This document shows, one piece after another, positions 23,837 to 35,594 of a DNA stretch of 64,000 nucleotides. The translations under genes were made by a program, and so were the position numbers. The DNA is taken from assembly GCA_963920765.1 (NCBI GenBank), contig OY987248.1, positions 1,121,001-1,185,000 of the forward strand. Direction: 5' to 3'. The DNA is from Ulota crispa. Taxonomy: Eukaryota; Streptophyta; Bryopsida; Orthotrichales; Orthotrichaceae. Within the stretch, counting starts at the first letter, position 1; every line of letters starts with the position of its first letter. A model generated the notes under the pieces. The model did not search any database, had not been told where the DNA came from, and saw only the letters and a list, made by a program, of their open reading frames with translations.

Positions 23837-24122
23837 AGTAACAAGAGCTCTTTTCAAGAATTTCATAACCTGAAAGTATAATACAAATCATTTCAAAAAT
23901 GATAGTTTCTATCAAATTCTATACATTTATATATTATCGATTGCGATATTCCTAAGGCAGGTTAGGGGGTGTTTTCCTTGTCATGCATGAGGGAATCTAT
24001 TAGTGTATAAATCTAATTAATGACACCACATTTCATATTTTAAACATGGAATTTGCAATGCCAATATTTTCAGATTTCAAAACCCAGAAAGAACACTAAT
24101 AAATTTCTCTATATAAAGAAAG

Positions 24123-25470
24123 AGAATTGCTAACACAATATCTTAAATTGCTAACAGGACACCCACTGTGAGCATGAAATGTGATTTTTGTTACTGATTT
24201 TTTATTTGGATTAAAAGATGTGTTTCACTTTTATCATTCTAAGGTTATACACAAAAAAGAAAAGGTGTGCTTCAATTTGAAACTAAAAATATAGGATTTT
24301 TGAGTTACTTAACCCCTAAAGGCCCAAGCCCTTTTTTTGTGTGAAAATCACTGAAAACTGCCACTTTTGGGGGGAATAAGTAGAGTGACAAGAATTTTTT
24401 TTCTTCTAGAAATCCAACCATAGGATCTTGCCCTAGACTATGGGAGGTACTCGTGGGAAAGAAAATCAGCTCATTCTAGATGTAGAGGAGTGAGATATTG
24501 ACATCCAAAGTGAAAAAATAGTTTTTTTCCCTACTACCCTTCAAAAGCCTTTGACCACTCATATATCAAAAAAATTACTCTACGCAAAACTGAGGTTCTT
24601 TTTTCCATGTAGAAGACCAAGTTAGGTATGTGCGGGAGTCTTTTCAAATGAATTAGAGGTGTGAATCAAACTTTGTAAAATCTTGGAATGCTCTAAGGTC
24701 ATGAAATTTGCATATACACTAGGTAAAATTGGAGGATTTATGTAAAATTCAAAGATTTGAATTACTTGGATCCAAATGGTGAAAACCAAGGAATCTTAGT
24801 CTACTACAACTTGGGAAAAAAAAGTCAGAAAACAAATACACAAGGAGCTCAAAAAAGTAAAACACCAAATTTTACAAGGGGCAAAAAAAATGGAGGTTTG
24901 GGAGTCCCATACCTACCCGCAAACTAAAACTTCTCATAACTTTCATCTCATCAATCAAAATTGAATGATTCAGAGCTTCCCACATACATAAAAATCTAAA
25001 GAACCAATTTCAAATTTTTATTTAAAAAGAATGCAAACTTTTTTTTTTTTTGGGCTGCCTACTTCTCCCATGTCTTTCAGTTATTCATGCATAACTTCCT
25101 CAATAAATGTCAAAATGAAAAAGAAATTAGATGCCCACATAGATTTTTGAATTCCCCACCTTCAATAAAAGTTTCAAAAATTCACATAAAGTAGTTTAGC
25201 TGTAGGTACATGCCCGAAACCCCACTTGACCCCTGAGGGACCACTTGGACCTTTAGGGGTTAAAGCAAACATACATCAAAAAATAGTATTGGTGCAATAA
25301 TATTTCAACAAATATTTGTATTTATCATGCTTTCTTTCAAAGAGGTGGTGATGCCATAATTTACTGAATGACAGACCACTTGAATAAATAAAAAATAACA
25401 CTAAATTATCAAGTTTCATGCTCACAAGGGGTGTCCAGTTGTCATTTAGGGTGTCCCATTAGCAATTTCC
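24123..25470. mobile_element. MULE-type MITE interrupted by a family-A element
   Basis: The left end AGAATTGCTAA pairs with the reverse complement of the right end, GGAAATTGCTAA, and both arms then contain GGACACCC and GTGAGCATGAAA in inverted orientation. The flanks are TAAAGAAAG (24114-24122) and TAAAGAAAA (25471-25479), an 8/9 match suggesting a 9-bp target duplication. The TTAA element 24309-25263 was inserted later. The net length of this element is about 397 bp. Confidence 0.75.
24309..25263. mobile_element. TTAA-flanked MITE, family A copy 2 (955 bp)
   Basis: Left TTAACCCCTAAAGGCCCAAG and right GGACCTTTAGGGGTTAA. It shares internal sequence with 1590-2528, including the motif CCAACCATAGGATCTTGCCC and the CTCATAACTTTCATCTCAT block. 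A CCCCTGAGGGA hairpin lies next to the right terminal repeat. Confidence 0.9.
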
Positions 25471-26342
25471 TAAAGAAAAACTGAGTCCAACTGAGTCCAC
25501 AATGTAGTGGAAGAAAATTGCGGAATAGGATTTTAAATCTAGAAATGATTCTACTTTCTAACGCCTTAATTTAAAAATCATGTAAAATGCAGTATTGTCT
25601 CAAATGTGATGAAACAACTATTCACGGAAAGAGCACAAGAAGCAGTACAAGAGAATGATTGTCGATTTACAAGCAAAAGCTTGTCAAATGTGAAGATAGA
25701 TAACCAATTGCGGCAATTGGTAGTGGAAGAATAAGATTTATTATCACTTTATCTTCTTGCTCTATGTTCCACCTTTTCATGAGTGTTCACAAACATTACT
25801 CGGTTACTACGTAATTTTAAGCCCTAGCTTATCCACACATGAGAGAGACAAAAAAAAGAAAGAAAGGAAGACCTTCAAAAAGGAAGAATCCCTAAGTAGA
25901 CAGCAACTACCCTCCAAGGGTTTCACTCCACCTTTATTTAACTCTATTGATCATAATTTTAATATCTACACTCTTTTTTCATTTCCATCATCCTCCTCCA
26001 TCTTTAGTTATCTATTTTTCAACTCTTTATTTCTTCCAGTCTTCAACTTCAATTCTCCTCTCCTTCATTTTAATTCGTCAACATTATTATTTTTCCTTAG
26101 CACTATATTTTATTTCTATACTATTTATTTTCATCTACATATTTCTTTTCTTTTCGCTTTACTTGGATTCAAATTAGTAATAGTTTCATCACACTAGTAG
26201 AAAACTCCTTCCAAAACAACAGAAAACCAACAGTTTCTACTTGATTTGGGCACTTGCCCATGCTAATTGACTAATTTAACAGAATTCTGTAAAAAACTAC
26301 ATACGTTCTGTTGATTTGAATACCATTATCTAAATCAACAAA
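25471..26342. other. Gene-free AT-rich stretch
   Basis: A T/C-rich tract at about 25930-26180 gives long but low-complexity frames (146 and 76 codons rich in Ser, Phe, Tyr and Ile) in two overlapping registers. I regard these as composition artefacts. Confidence 0.5.
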
Positions 26343-26990
26343 AATTTTGGAATCTTTTGAGGATCTTTTGGAAATTTTTTGTGAATCTTTAAGAATCTTC
26401 AAGAATGTTTTGGGAATCATTGAGAATCTTTTCAAGATTTTTAAGAATATTTAAGAATCTTTTTGAGATTTTAGAATCTTTGAGAATCTTTTAGGAATCT
26501 TTGTGAATCTTTGGAAATCTTTCGGAATCTTTTCAAGTTTTTTTGGAATCTTTGAAAATGTCTGAGAACAATTGAGAATCTTTGAGAATCTTTGAGAATC
26601 TTTTAGGAATCTTTGAGAATCATTTGGAATCTTTGGGAATCTTTTCAAATATTTTGGAATCTTTGAGAATGTTTTAGAACAATTGAGAATCTTTGAGAAT
26701 CTTTGAGAATCTTTTAGGAATCTTTGAGAATCTTTTAGGAAGATTTGAGAATTCTTGAGAATCTTTGAGAACAGTTTGAAATTTTTGAGAATCTTTGGAA
26801 ATGTTCTAGGAATTTTGAATTTTTTTGAGAATTTTTGAAAATCTTTAAGAATAATCTTGGAATATTCTTGGAAGCTTTGAGAAGCTTTGAGAATCTTTTT
26901 TGAAATTCAAAAAATCTTTGAAAATCTCTGAGAATTTTCAAGAACCTTTTTGGAATCTTTAAGAATGTTTTTAAAATCTTTATGAAATTT
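26343..26990. repeat. Degenerate tandem repeat based on GAATCTTTGA
   Basis: The motif GAATCTTTGAGAATCTTTT and variants (GGAATCTTT, GAGAATC) recur many dozens of times with a period near 10-13 bases. Decay increases outward, and weaker units continue to about 27150. The frames on the - strand (KDSQRFSKI-type repeats) are translations of this satellite, not genes. Confidence 0.85.
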
Positions 26991-27150
26991 GTTAAGGTAC
27001 TTCAAAATACTTATAGAAATAGAATCTCTTAGACTGAATTAGAGTCCTTTAGGAGTCTTTTTGTAATTCATCAAAATACTTTGAAATATTTTTAACAAAA
27101 AAACTATCACAATAGTTTAGGTTTGTTTTTGAAATCTTTCGACAATCTTT

Positions 27151-27846
27151 TTGGACCTCATTAAAAAATTTTGAAGTTTTAAAAAATAAAAGAAGTTTTA
27201 AAAAAAACAAAATCATTTAGAAGTTTGAGTGTACATTGACTGGTTTTATTTTCTTTACTTTTCACAATTTGGTAAGATTTAAAATTAGCAGCCTTTAAAG
27301 TCAAGTAAAAACATGACCATAATAACAAAAGAATTAATAGTTTTCTATTGATTTGGATACTTTTGGACACAACTTCACTAATTCAACAAAATTTTATATA
27401 AAAAGTACAACATTTTGTTGTTTTAAATACCAAAATTTCTTTACAAAAAAATATAAAAGATGCCCCTCAGTTCTTTGAAGAAATCATATATGTCCCTTAA
27501 GGATTAAAAGTACCAAAAATATCTTTGTGTTACATGATAACCAAGTGTATAGTTTAATGCAAATTCTTACAAGAAACCAAAGGTGATTCTTACATTTCAA
27601 ATAACACAAGGATATATTTAACATTTCAAAATAGAAGAGTTTTTTTATTAATTTTCCAAAATAATAGGAGTATAATTGATATTCCTACAAAAAATAAGGA
27701 CTGCTTTTTATGTTTCACATATTTTTGGCGTAAACTTGATATTTTGAAAGACTCAAAGAGTATTTTTAGTATTTTTCCTCCTATTACTAACCAAATGAAT
27801 TAAAAAGAAACAGTCTTATAAAATATTTTTATAAGCTTTAAAATAT
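27151..27846. other. Gene-free AT-rich stretch
   Basis: No coding frame, terminal repeat or tandem repeat is convincing here. Confidence 0.4.
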
Positions 27847-28258
27847 GGGAATTGATATGTGTACCACACTCTTCCAATTACTATACCACACCACGAGGTA
27901 CATTTTAGATTTCTACCATGAAAAGGCTGAATTTGAAAATTTTGAATTCAGATTTGGACGTAGAGACCATGGTATTGTCTAGAACCATAAAAAAGGTTGC
28001 AATTCAACAACACCCAATGAAAAAGTTTAGTTAGGTAGAAAATTGTTAATTTTACTTTTGTTTGTAAAAAAAGATAAGCTTTTTCATTGGGTGTTGTTGA
28101 ATTGCAACCTTTTTTATGGTCCTAGACAATATCATGGTCTCTAAGTCCAAATTTGAATTCAAAATTCTCAAACTCAAATTTTTGATGGTAGAAATCTAAA
28201 ATTTACTCCGAGGGTGTGGTACAATAGTTCAAAGGGTGTGGTTCACATATTAATGCCC
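27847..28258. mobile_element. Foldback MITE, probably MULE-type (412 bp)
   Basis: Left GGGAATTGATATGTGTACCA pairs with the inverse of the right end, GGGCATTAATATGTGAACCA. The arms pair almost fully to a loop near 28030-28075 (for example GGTTGCAATTCAACAACACC against its inverse). Flanks TTAAAATAT (27838-27846) and TTAAAAAAT (28259-28267) suggest a degraded 9-bp target duplication. Confidence 0.75.
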
Positions 28259-28832
28259 TTAAAAAATATCCAAAACTATTCAAAAGTCTATAGAATTTTA
28301 ATTTTATAATTGTAAGGTTTTAATTCCGTAACTTTTCACGACTTCATGTTATTTGAAGCTATCAAACTATGGAGGCTATTTTAACAAAATAAGGTTTTTT
28401 TTACAAAAAAACTAACACTAAATAATAATTGTTAATGAATCCAACCTTTGCTTGCAACAATCCTTATGAGATTTGTGAATTTCAAAAAAAAATTATAAAC
28501 AAAATCAAAAGGATGGAAATAAACAATTTATTTAAAATTTCTAAACACCTTCTCTGATTTTAGCTCATAACTTTTGATAAAAAGATTGAAATCCAAAAAA
28601 AATTGTTGGAGGTGAAAGCAAAATACATTTACCAACTTTTCATAGTTCTAAGTTTTTTGAAAAAAAGTCTTTTAATGGACGGAAATAGCCTCCAAAGTCT
28701 ACTGAACTACTAAAAACATGAACATATAATGTACAAATAGAATCAAGATACCAATGTGTGCATGTGTATTTGCACATTCTCTAGTGGTCTTTGAGAATGT
28801 GCTAAAGTTGTGGAGCGTGAGGATTGAGGTGG

Positions 28833-28848
28833 AGAGTTCAAATCCCAC
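28833..28848 (+). other. B-box-like word
   Basis: GTTCAAATCCC at 28836-28846 fits the internal B box of tRNA-type promoters. The flanking bases do not form a clean T-arm and I cannot place an A box, so a SINE head is only a weak possibility. Confidence 0.2.
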
Positions 28849-28852
28849 TACC

Positions 28853-29010
28853 GGTAGCTGCCCGAGCCCCAGGGCAGCTGCATAGGAGTTCGGGCAGTTG
28901 CCCCGAGGCTCAAGCAGCTGCCCAGGAGTTTGGGCAGCTGCCCGGAGGCCCGAGAAGTTGCCTGGGAGTTTGGGCAATTGCCTAACGGCGAGGGCAGTTG
29001 CCTGTCCCCT
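28853..29010 (+). repeat. GC-rich minisatellite
   Basis: Units of about 32 bases contain GGGCAGCTGCCC or GGGCAGTTGCC followed by a variant of GAGGCCCGAG or AGGAGTTCGGGC. About five degenerate units stand out sharply from the AT-rich surroundings. Frames through it on both strands are repeat translations. Confidence 0.8.
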
Positions 29011-29513
29011 AAAAAGTTCACATTTTTGTAAAATAATAACAAATTCTATGAAAAAAAAAATTAAAATTGAAAAGAAATATAATCGAACAACATAAAATAC
29101 ATAATAGAAATCAACAACAAATTAACAAAAAATTGTAAATAATCAACAGAAAATCAACTTAACCAAATTCACAGAAAAACTCAACAATTTTTGGTTGAAA
29201 TTCTGTTGATTTTGTGCTGAATTTTCTACTAGACTGATCAATCTATCATTTAGCACAAATTTGTTTTAAATTCATTACAATTTTTTATTTTTTATATATA
29301 TTTTCTGAACCTAATTGATTCAACACTAAATATTCATGCAAACCATAATTGTTAACTATTGATAACTTTTCATTGTTGAAATTTATTACTAAGTGAGTCT
29401 AAATCCAAACCATGGACAGTTTGGAAGGCTCACACAATAACTATATTGCATACCTTTTAAGTACTTGATGTGCTTTGCAAGTGACCTCTAAATTTTGGAT
29501 GCCTAAAAAACAT

Positions 29514-29560
<47 letters not shown>

Positions 29561-29606
29561 AAATTACGGAAAGCGTTTACCCTATTGGATAACAGTAATA
29601 TTATTA
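29011..29606. other. Gene-free AT-rich stretch with a microsatellite
   Basis: Nothing is recognised apart from the (AT)n run at 29517-29556. Confidence 0.45.
29517..29556. repeat. (AT)n microsatellite, about 20 units
   Basis: Uninterrupted alternating A and T over 40 bases, followed by GTAT. Confidence 0.95.
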
Positions 29607-29953
29607 GGGAAAATTTCATGGATATCCCTGAAGTTTGCAATATTTGCATAGATAACCTGCTTTTTCAGAAATTGCACAAATACCCTTAGACCATAAATTT
29701 TAGGCATATATTTGTTGTGCTCGTACTTCCTTCATGTTTAATGTTGAAGAAGGGAATGTAATGAAACAATAAGGAAGCAACGTGTGCACAAAGAATGAAG
29801 GGAAGTAGCATACTCAAAGGAAGAAGGGAATTAGTATGCACAACAAAACAAACGCTTGAAATTTTTTGTACAAGGATATTTGTGTAATTTCTGAAAGAGC
29901 AAGAGTATCTATGCAAATATTGCAAACTTCAAGGATATCCATGAAATTTTCCC
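29607..29953. mobile_element. Inverted-repeat MITE with about 75-bp terminal repeats (347 bp)
   Basis: The left arm GGGAAAATTTCATGGATATC and the right arm are inverted copies. Pairing continues through GAAGTTTGCAATATTTGCAT. The flanks ATATTATTA and TTGTTATTA match at 7/9, consistent with a worn 9-bp duplication. A more degraded relative of the left arm lies near 47725-47810. Confidence 0.75.
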
Positions 29954-30301
29954 TTGTTATTATTATTGGTAACATTGTCATTCACATTTTTTGTGTATTT
30001 TTTAGCAAATTACATTTACTTTTATGAAACATTTTAAGCAATGTTAAAAAACCTGCACCACAAATGGCCATAGACAAGTATATAGCATACTACAATTGTC
30101 AAGCCGCCAACCTTTGAACAAGCACGTACCAACAAACCGTACCTATTTTTGACAATGTTTACAGAAAAAAAAAAAGGGTTTCTTTGGCAATTCTCTTCAT
30201 TTTGCAAAAATACATTGATCTTCTTTAATAGCTGTTGATTACATCCTTTTTATCAGATCTTCTATTTCTTCATGAAGATGATATTCCTTAACTCTTAACC
30301 T

Positions 30302-30792
30302 TTAACCCTTAACATCGCATTTTTTTAGGTGACACCAGCAGCTGAGGCCTAATCACAAGCGGTCCCTCCAAATTTTAAGAGATCTTATTGGGTCTTAGCT
30401 CTCGATGTCGCCTAAAAAAAATGCCCTAACCCTTAAACGCTAGGTTGGTCACCGTGACTAGCCCGGCTACAATTCTCTCACTGTTGAGTCATTGTTGAGA
30501 GCAAGTGCCCACCCATCAGATTGTTCCTTGAAGCTGCAAAAGTCAACAGTATATGGTGCCCTCATGAAAATGACAAGAAGGACAGTGTGGGACCTAACAC
30601 CGTGTCTCTTATTCTTCTCACAATTTTGATCAAATATAATTATGAATATATTTTGTGAGGTTGTTTTTTGGCCCATGTGTGTATGGTCACTTCTGAAAAA
30701 AATCAGACAAAAACTACTTTTTTTCTGTGCACCAAAGTATTTTTTTTAAGGCCAGCGGACGATTAACGTCAGCCTCGGCTTTTAAGGGTTAA
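30302..30792. mobile_element. TTAA-flanked MITE, family P, interrupted by a small MULE-type MITE
   Basis: The left end TTAACCCTTAA and, after the insertion, ACGC pair with the reverse complement of the right end, TTAACCCTTAAAAGC. The insertion 30313-30426 splits it 11 bases from its left edge. The net length is about 367 bp. Confidence 0.65.
30313..30426. mobile_element. Small MULE-type MITE (114 bp) with perfect 10-bp duplication
   Basis: TAACCCTTAA is repeated exactly at 30303-30312 and 30427-30436. The inner ends are inverted copies: GCATTTTTTTAGGTGAC on the left against the inverse of GTCGCCTAAAAAAAATGC on the right. It has no coding capacity. Confidence 0.75.
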
Positions 30793-31492
30793 ACAAAAAC
30801 ATGCCTTAATTCAAATCCTCTGTTATCATCAGATTGACAATTTTGGAACTTCAAATGCTCATTTCTTGCATTTTTTGAAAAAAATTGAATCCTCCATTGC
30901 CCTTCACCACATAAAGTCCCAGGATCCTCCAAAGGCACTCAAGCTGGGGTTAAAATGGACAATGAAGGTTTTGCTTTAGGCCAAATAAAAAATAGAGATC
31001 AAGGTTCAAAAGTATTTTTGAATATAAAATAATTTATTCATAAAAGCCTTACATTTAAATGTGACTCATTGTTTTAAGACTAAAGAAATTTAACCTTGTA
31101 AACAAGATTTCTCATCATTTATACCATTGGAAAATATCAAATACAAACGTGTTTCTCTAAATACACAATGCACTTCACATTTGTCACCAACCGGCTCTCT
31201 TTATATTTGTAATTCTCTCAATTGCAACGTTCTTATATGCTAAATAACTTTTTCATGAATACCATGTTTGAGATCCAATGCAATGCATGCATGCAGCGTT
31301 AGACCATAACCTCATACTTGTTATGAACTCCACGTATCTACCATCGTAATTTAAACGTGATCTTCAAATTTTCAACTTTATTGTAGGGCTCAACCACCGT
31401 CTATCATATTTTAAACTTTAAAACTTCAAACATGTATGTACGTCTTTTGGTTATGGATTGTAACAAAACAAGTTTTGCATAGAGAGAAGAGA
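30793..31492. other. Gene-free stretch
   Basis: No coding frame, repeat structure or RNA gene is recognised. Confidence 0.4.
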
Positions 31493-31732
31493 TTAACCCC
31501 TAAAGGATGCTGCCTACCAGAAGCGTTGGCTGTATGAGAATCATTTAGTACTTGAAGAAATGACTTTATGACAAATATCAAAAAATTCCAAAAAATTCTA
31601 GTTGATCAATAGTATTTTTATGACTTGGTTTGTAATTTACAACTCCAATGGGATTCATGTGCTATCTAAATATCCCATCTGCATACAATTTGGGAATGTG
31701 TATACAAAACAACAACACCCTTTAGAGGTTAA
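31493..31732. mobile_element. Short TTAA-flanked MITE, family Q (240 bp)
   Basis: Left TTAACCCCTAAAGGATGCTG. The inverse of the right end is TTAACCTCTAAAGGGTGTTG. The interior is AT-rich with no similarity that I can place to the longer families. Confidence 0.7.
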
Positions 31733-32424
31733 GAAGTTTGAGTAGGTACTTTACTCAAAAACAATCCAACTGTACAAGAAACATAGCCTCTAGTAGCAGA
31801 GCTATTTATCTACTTTTTGTTTCTAGGTATGGTTTTTCTTGTAGTGTTTGTTTGGCTTTTTTTGGTTTTTTTGGTTTGGGTGTAAGGTAGGGCTGCCCAT
31901 TCACAACCAGGGTTCTCTTCCCAACCACTAGGGTGTGCTACTTCCAACTATTCTATTTCCAAGAATTGGAATGCATGTTTTTTCCCTTTTTAAGATTAAG
32001 ACAAATGAGGTCATGACATGTGCCTTAATAGAAAGTAGGAAGTAGTGAATAAGAAGGTATTTTGGCTATGATCGGGATTAGGAGAGTCTAGTGATTGTGA
32101 ATGGGTTCAGAACACTTTATGCACTTTGAAATTTTTATACAACTCAATTTTGCATGAAAATTTCTGAAAAAAATCATGTCCCAATATTTTGTATGAAGCC
32201 ACTAAAGAAAAATTTGTGCCACATTATTGCTCTAATGTGTTGTTGTGCAGGAGCTTGAGTGATTGAGAATGGGTGGTTCTACCTTAGCTTTTTCCTTAAT
32301 GATGTTCATATGGTCTTTTTGGAATGGTGGACTTTATAATCCCTTATGTTTTTATTTCATAGATTTGGATCCGTTACATTTCAAAATTTCTATCGGTTAC
32401 TAGGGCCATTTGCAAGGGATCACT
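31733..32424. other. Gene-free stretch
   Basis: AT-rich DNA with no supported feature. Confidence 0.4.
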
Positions 32425-33360
32425 TTAACCCCTAAAGGACCATGGCCTTTATTTTGTCAAAAGACACTCAAAACTACCACATCTATGGCAAAGAGTAAAA
32501 AAGTTTGAAAATCAAGCATTTTGCATATCTGACCGTAGGAATGTAGGATCTTGTGCTAGACTACTATAAGAATGTGTCATACAAAACTCAAGAACTTGGA
32601 CGTCACAGACTAGAAGATATTTGCATTCAAAGTGTAAAAAACAAGGTTTTTGCACCTTGCCTAACTAGATTTTTTGACTTTGAACTTTTTTAACTTAAAA
32701 TTTTTGCACCACCGCGTTTGGAATTCTATTATTGTGTGGTGGGAAGTTGAGTTGGGAATCTTGGGAAAAAACTTAAAACAAAAAATCATTAATTTTTGTT
32801 CTTTGAAACAAACATTTGGTAGAAGAAGGTATGAGATTGAACAAAAACTTAAATTGCTAGTAACCTTGCAATGGAATTGAAACGCAATAATCCCAATGGT
32901 GAGATTGTTCTAGAAAGAAAAATTCACACTCTCCAGCAATTTTTTCTGAATAAATGTTATACTTGCATTCAAAAATGAAGTTTATAAGTTAATTTTTCAA
33001 GAAGATGCTTGAGGTGCCCGAAAAACAACATTGTCCATAACTTTCTCATAACTAGTCCAAATGGAATGAATCAAAGCTTCAGATGTAAACAACGATATAA
33101 TCTATGAGAAAAAAAATTAAATTTTTTTTTCAAGTTTTTATAAGAACTTTTTTTGCTGCCCCTAGTACCCAAATTTGTGCTTATTTGGTCATAACTTTTG
33201 CTCCTTGACATCAATTGGAATAAAAATTAGATTCTCCAAAAACTAATGTGTTTTTCTATTTTCAAAAAAGTCTCAAAAAATTAGAACAAAAATTGAGGTC
33301 ATAGGTACCTGCCCGAAATCCCATTTATCCCCATAGGGACAATGGTCCATTAGGGGTTAA
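32425..33360 (+). mobile_element. TTAA-flanked MITE, family E copy 2, uninterrupted (936 bp)
   Basis: TTAACCCCTAAAGGACCATG at the left and TAGGGGTTAA at the right. It is colinear with the split copy 7894-8038 plus 21128-21910 and thus serves as the empty-site reference for the MULE. It carries the TAGGATCTTG...CTAGACTA motif and the ATCCCCATAGGGA hairpin just inside the right end. Confidence 0.9.
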
Positions 33361-33757
33361 AGTAGACAACGGTCCTTGGGATCATTGGTCCCAGCAACAC
33401 CATTCATCCAAGAAGATTGCAAGACAGCACACCGGTCATGGGATAATAAATGGTTTGCATGAGACCCACGGGTATGGGAAGGGGTTTGTTGGAGCTCCAG
33501 TCCAAAGTCCGTCATGCAAACCAAATGGCAAGAAACAAAAACCCCATTTGAACCTCGGCCCTTGCCGGACCTTGGGAACTGTTCAGTCTTTGAGAACGTT
33601 TCATTCGTTCGGGAACTAGTGTCACAGAACCGTTTGAAGCAACCGGCAACGGTACCGCACTATGGGTAACTCATTCGTCCATGAGTTGGAGCGGCAAACC
33701 GAGCCCCCCATTAGCCCTTCTAACAGCTACCCTTCGCTTTGAATTTCAAATTGTTAA

Positions 33758-35090
33758 GGGCATCCCCAATGCAGCCGTAATAGATGCAGGCAGGCAAAAG
33801 TTTGTGCAGTGGTTTAACTCGTAAAGGACCAGACCTCATATTTTTAGAAACATAGCAATTTTGGGCAGGTACCTGTGATTGGAGCTTTTCATGTTTTAGG
33901 TTAAAATTTTAATAAAATGTGGGGATGAGGTTTATCTTTCATATGCACTAAATCTCATGATTATAAGTAAAAAATTATGGCATAATATGTTGTTTTTTAC
34001 GTTCGTCGGGCAGCTTGGTCAGATTTTTTAAAATCACCTTTTTCAAAATCAAATTTTTTAAATTGGTTTAGGAGATTTATGTGAATGTAGGAAGCTTCAC
34101 ATCATTCCGTTTGGATCAACAAGATGAAACTTATGAGGATTATTAGTTTGCGGGCAGTTATGGATTCTCTACTCCAAAATAAGCTTTGAAGTTCTTTATT
34201 TTACTCAATTTTCATTATTTTGGAAATTAAACAAAACCAAAGGATGAATATTGTTTATGACAACATTATGACCATTGGGATTGGCATTTATCATTTCCAT
34301 AATTAAATTCATAACAATTTTGTGTTTTGAATCATTCTCTACTTCTTTTTACTTACTAATTTTTTTCCATATGTTATAATACTCCAAATGATTTGAAACT
34401 TTTTTGACATGTACTTTACTTAGGTGGAATAAGGATTTTAGAGAAGCACCACCCACATGGCCTTTTTTCCTTAGGAATTTCACCTTCTAAAGGGTAGCTG
34501 CCCGGTTTTTCACAAGACGTTTTTGAATATTCAAACCATTCTAACTTCCAATCCACGTGGTGGAAAACTTTGAATTTTTTTCCACATCTTCTAAAACCAT
34601 AATTTTACAAGATCCTACGATCACATATGCATAAAACTATTTTTGTTTTCAAATTTGGTTGATGCTCTAAAAATGGCAGTTTTGAAGAGTTTTTGGTGAA
34701 AACTTTACTTGATCCTTTAGGGGTTAAACAGGACTTGAGCAAAAACATGGGCTCCAATGCAATAGGTAAACCATACTGCATTTATCAGGGCTCCCTACAT
34801 AAGAGCCCCTCCCCTACAAATTTTCACTATTTGGAGAGTCTTGCATACCACTCTAGCTCTGACATTGACGCAATTTCAGAGAATTTCAGATACTTTTGAC
34901 ATGAATCAGCCACACATAAGCACTTAAAAAAGACATAAACTATTAAAAACTCATGTTTAGTGAGTGTCAGAGCTTGTGTGCATTGGGGCTACTACACTGG
35001 GGAAATGCCCCTACTTTGCATCTGATGCAGAATGACACACGGTCTGACAGAGTTTTGCCTGCCTCTATTACGGCTGCATTGGAGATGCCC
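33758..35090. mobile_element. PIF/Harbinger-type MITE interrupted by a family-I element
   Basis: Left GGGCATCCCCAATGCAGCCG; the inverse of the right end is GGGCATCTCCAATGCAGCCG. Pairing extends about 40 bp into GGCAGGCAAAA. TAA lies on both sides (33755-33757 and 35091-35093). Subtracting the insertion 33814-34727 leaves about 420 bp. Confidence 0.85.
33814..34727. mobile_element. TTAA-flanked MITE, family I copy 1 (914 bp)
   Basis: The left end TTAACTCGTAAAGGACCAG carries substitutions relative to the consensus; the right is GATCCTTTAGGGGTTAA. It is 98-99% identical by eye to copy 2 at 42668-43582. It shares GGGCAGGTACCTG and the TTTACAAGATCCTACGATC motif with other families. Confidence 0.9.
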
Positions 35091-35158
35091 TAAGGGCAAT
35101 TTTCCTTTTGCTACTGGCTAGCTCGTGGCTGCCTCCTCCCGGCACCTGGCACTTGGCC

Positions 35159-35462
35159 TATATTGAATATTGCGTTTAAGTTGCCATACTAATTTCTTGA
35201 TGTTCTATTCAATATAAATAACTACTGCTCTTAAATAATTTTCATCAGTAATCATTGCAATAAGTAATTTGAGCTTGGCAACACTGATGTTGCAAAAAAA
35301 CAAAATTAGTGTTGTCCATGTCATAAATCATGCGAAATCTTAGAATCTAAAGAATTGCATCATTGCATGTGACTACAAGTGGCCCAACAATGAATCATGA
35401 GATAACTTTCTAAGGTAAGGTAACCTAATTGTCAAGGCAACCTAAATGCAATATTCAGTGTA
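35159..35462. mobile_element. Inverted-repeat MITE, family M copy 1 (304 bp)
   Basis: Left TATATTGAATATTGCGTTTA; the inverse of the right end is TACACTGAATATTGCATTTA, followed by GGTTGCC on both sides. Relatives lie at 42039-42575, 51973-52812 and 55591-56850. It has no coding capacity and the target duplication is unclear. Confidence 0.75.
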
Positions 35463-35594
35463 ATACACCTACCATATTCTAGTTACTACACAAGCCACTA
35501 TTGATTTAAGAAATAGGTGAATTTGAATATGCAAGGAGCACTAATAAAGGGGTTCACTATATTAATTTGGTATATTGTGGACTAATTATAGAAT

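Noticed and set aside
25757-26197. 146-codon + strand open frame rich in Ser, Phe, Tyr and Ile
   Set aside because: It translates a low-complexity T/C-rich tract and a second register is also open over the same tract.
26451-26941. Two - strand frames with KDSQRFSKI-type repeats
   Set aside because: They are translations of the GAATCTTT tandem repeat.
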